Shown in pieces: positions 12,736 to 12,747 of a stretch of 12,747 nt of DNA. Position numbers and translations under genes: made by a program. Below the pieces are notes generated by a model, which searched no databases, had not been told where the DNA came from, and saw nothing but the letters and a program-made list of their open reading frames with translations. Source of the DNA: JAQVWU01 sp964628455 (GTDB lineage Bacteria > Bacillota > Clostridia > Oscillospirales > CAG-272); NCBI GenBank assembly GCA_964628455.1, contig CAZVPD010000111.1, forward strand, positions 1-12,747, given 5' to 3'. Position 1 is the stretch's first letter. Each line of letters opens with the position of its first letter.

Positions 12736-12747
12736 ACTCAAACTTGT

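Noticed and set aside
1..12747. CRISPR arrays, insertion sequences, replication origin or phage genes
   Set aside because: I saw no regularly spaced repeats, transposase motifs, terminal inverted repeats or replication genes on either strand.

Overview
The window looks like a mid-GC chromosomal segment of an anaerobic Firmicute, probably an uncultured gut-type Clostridia member. The evidence is an oxygen-sensitive glycyl radical enzyme with its activase, an ECF sigma/zf-HC2 anti-sigma pair of Clostridial style, near-consensus TTGACA/TATAAT promoters, A-rich Shine-Dalgarno regions and many Rho-independent terminators. The genes are mostly catabolic and accessory (sugar kinase, epimerase, glycosidase-like proteins, aldolase). 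No transporter, integrase or transposase is visible.

Left module (1-4263). A minus-strand pair encodes a UlaE/SgbU-type L-xylulose-5-phosphate 3-epimerase and, translationally coupled through an ATGA overlap, an FGGY kinase close to LyxK (truncated by the window edge). Facing away from it is an AraC-family regulator with a near-consensus promoter, followed 21 bp later by a 626-residue cytoplasmic protein that resembles a six-hairpin (alpha/alpha) glycosidase. Together they suggest hydrolysis of an imported oligosaccharide and phosphorylation/epimerisation of a rare ketose toward the pentose phosphate pool, under AraC-type control.

Centre (4234-5523). An ECF sigma factor and its membrane-anchored ZAS-type anti-sigma factor overlap by 4 bp on the minus strand. 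Upstream is a putative ECF-type autoregulatory promoter, butted directly against a strong terminator with a run of 16 T that closes the next operon.

Right module (5552-12602). A four-gene minus-strand cluster runs GRE (723 aa), GRE-activating radical SAM enzyme, right-handed beta-helix CAZyme-like protein, Nudix hydrolase. Divergent from it is an N-acetylneuraminate-lyase-like class I aldolase. The 464-bp divergent region is unusual: a TTGAAT-17-TATAAT promoter on the minus strand implies a ~320-nt leader for the GRE operon, full of inverted repeats and containing a protein-like but startless open frame. The aldolase leader carries overlapping, mutually exclusive hairpins. I infer a radical-based route for an unusual sugar or sugar acid: the beta-helix protein releases or modifies the sugar, the GRE eliminates water or cleaves a C-O/C-C bond, and the aldolase splits the product. 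The substrate cannot be read from sequence, and this is the best candidate in the window for an undescribed system.

Right edge (12562-12747). A perfect 19-bp bidirectional terminator separates the aldolase from a tRNA-Ala(GGC) gene on the minus strand, whose -10 box is visible just inside the window.
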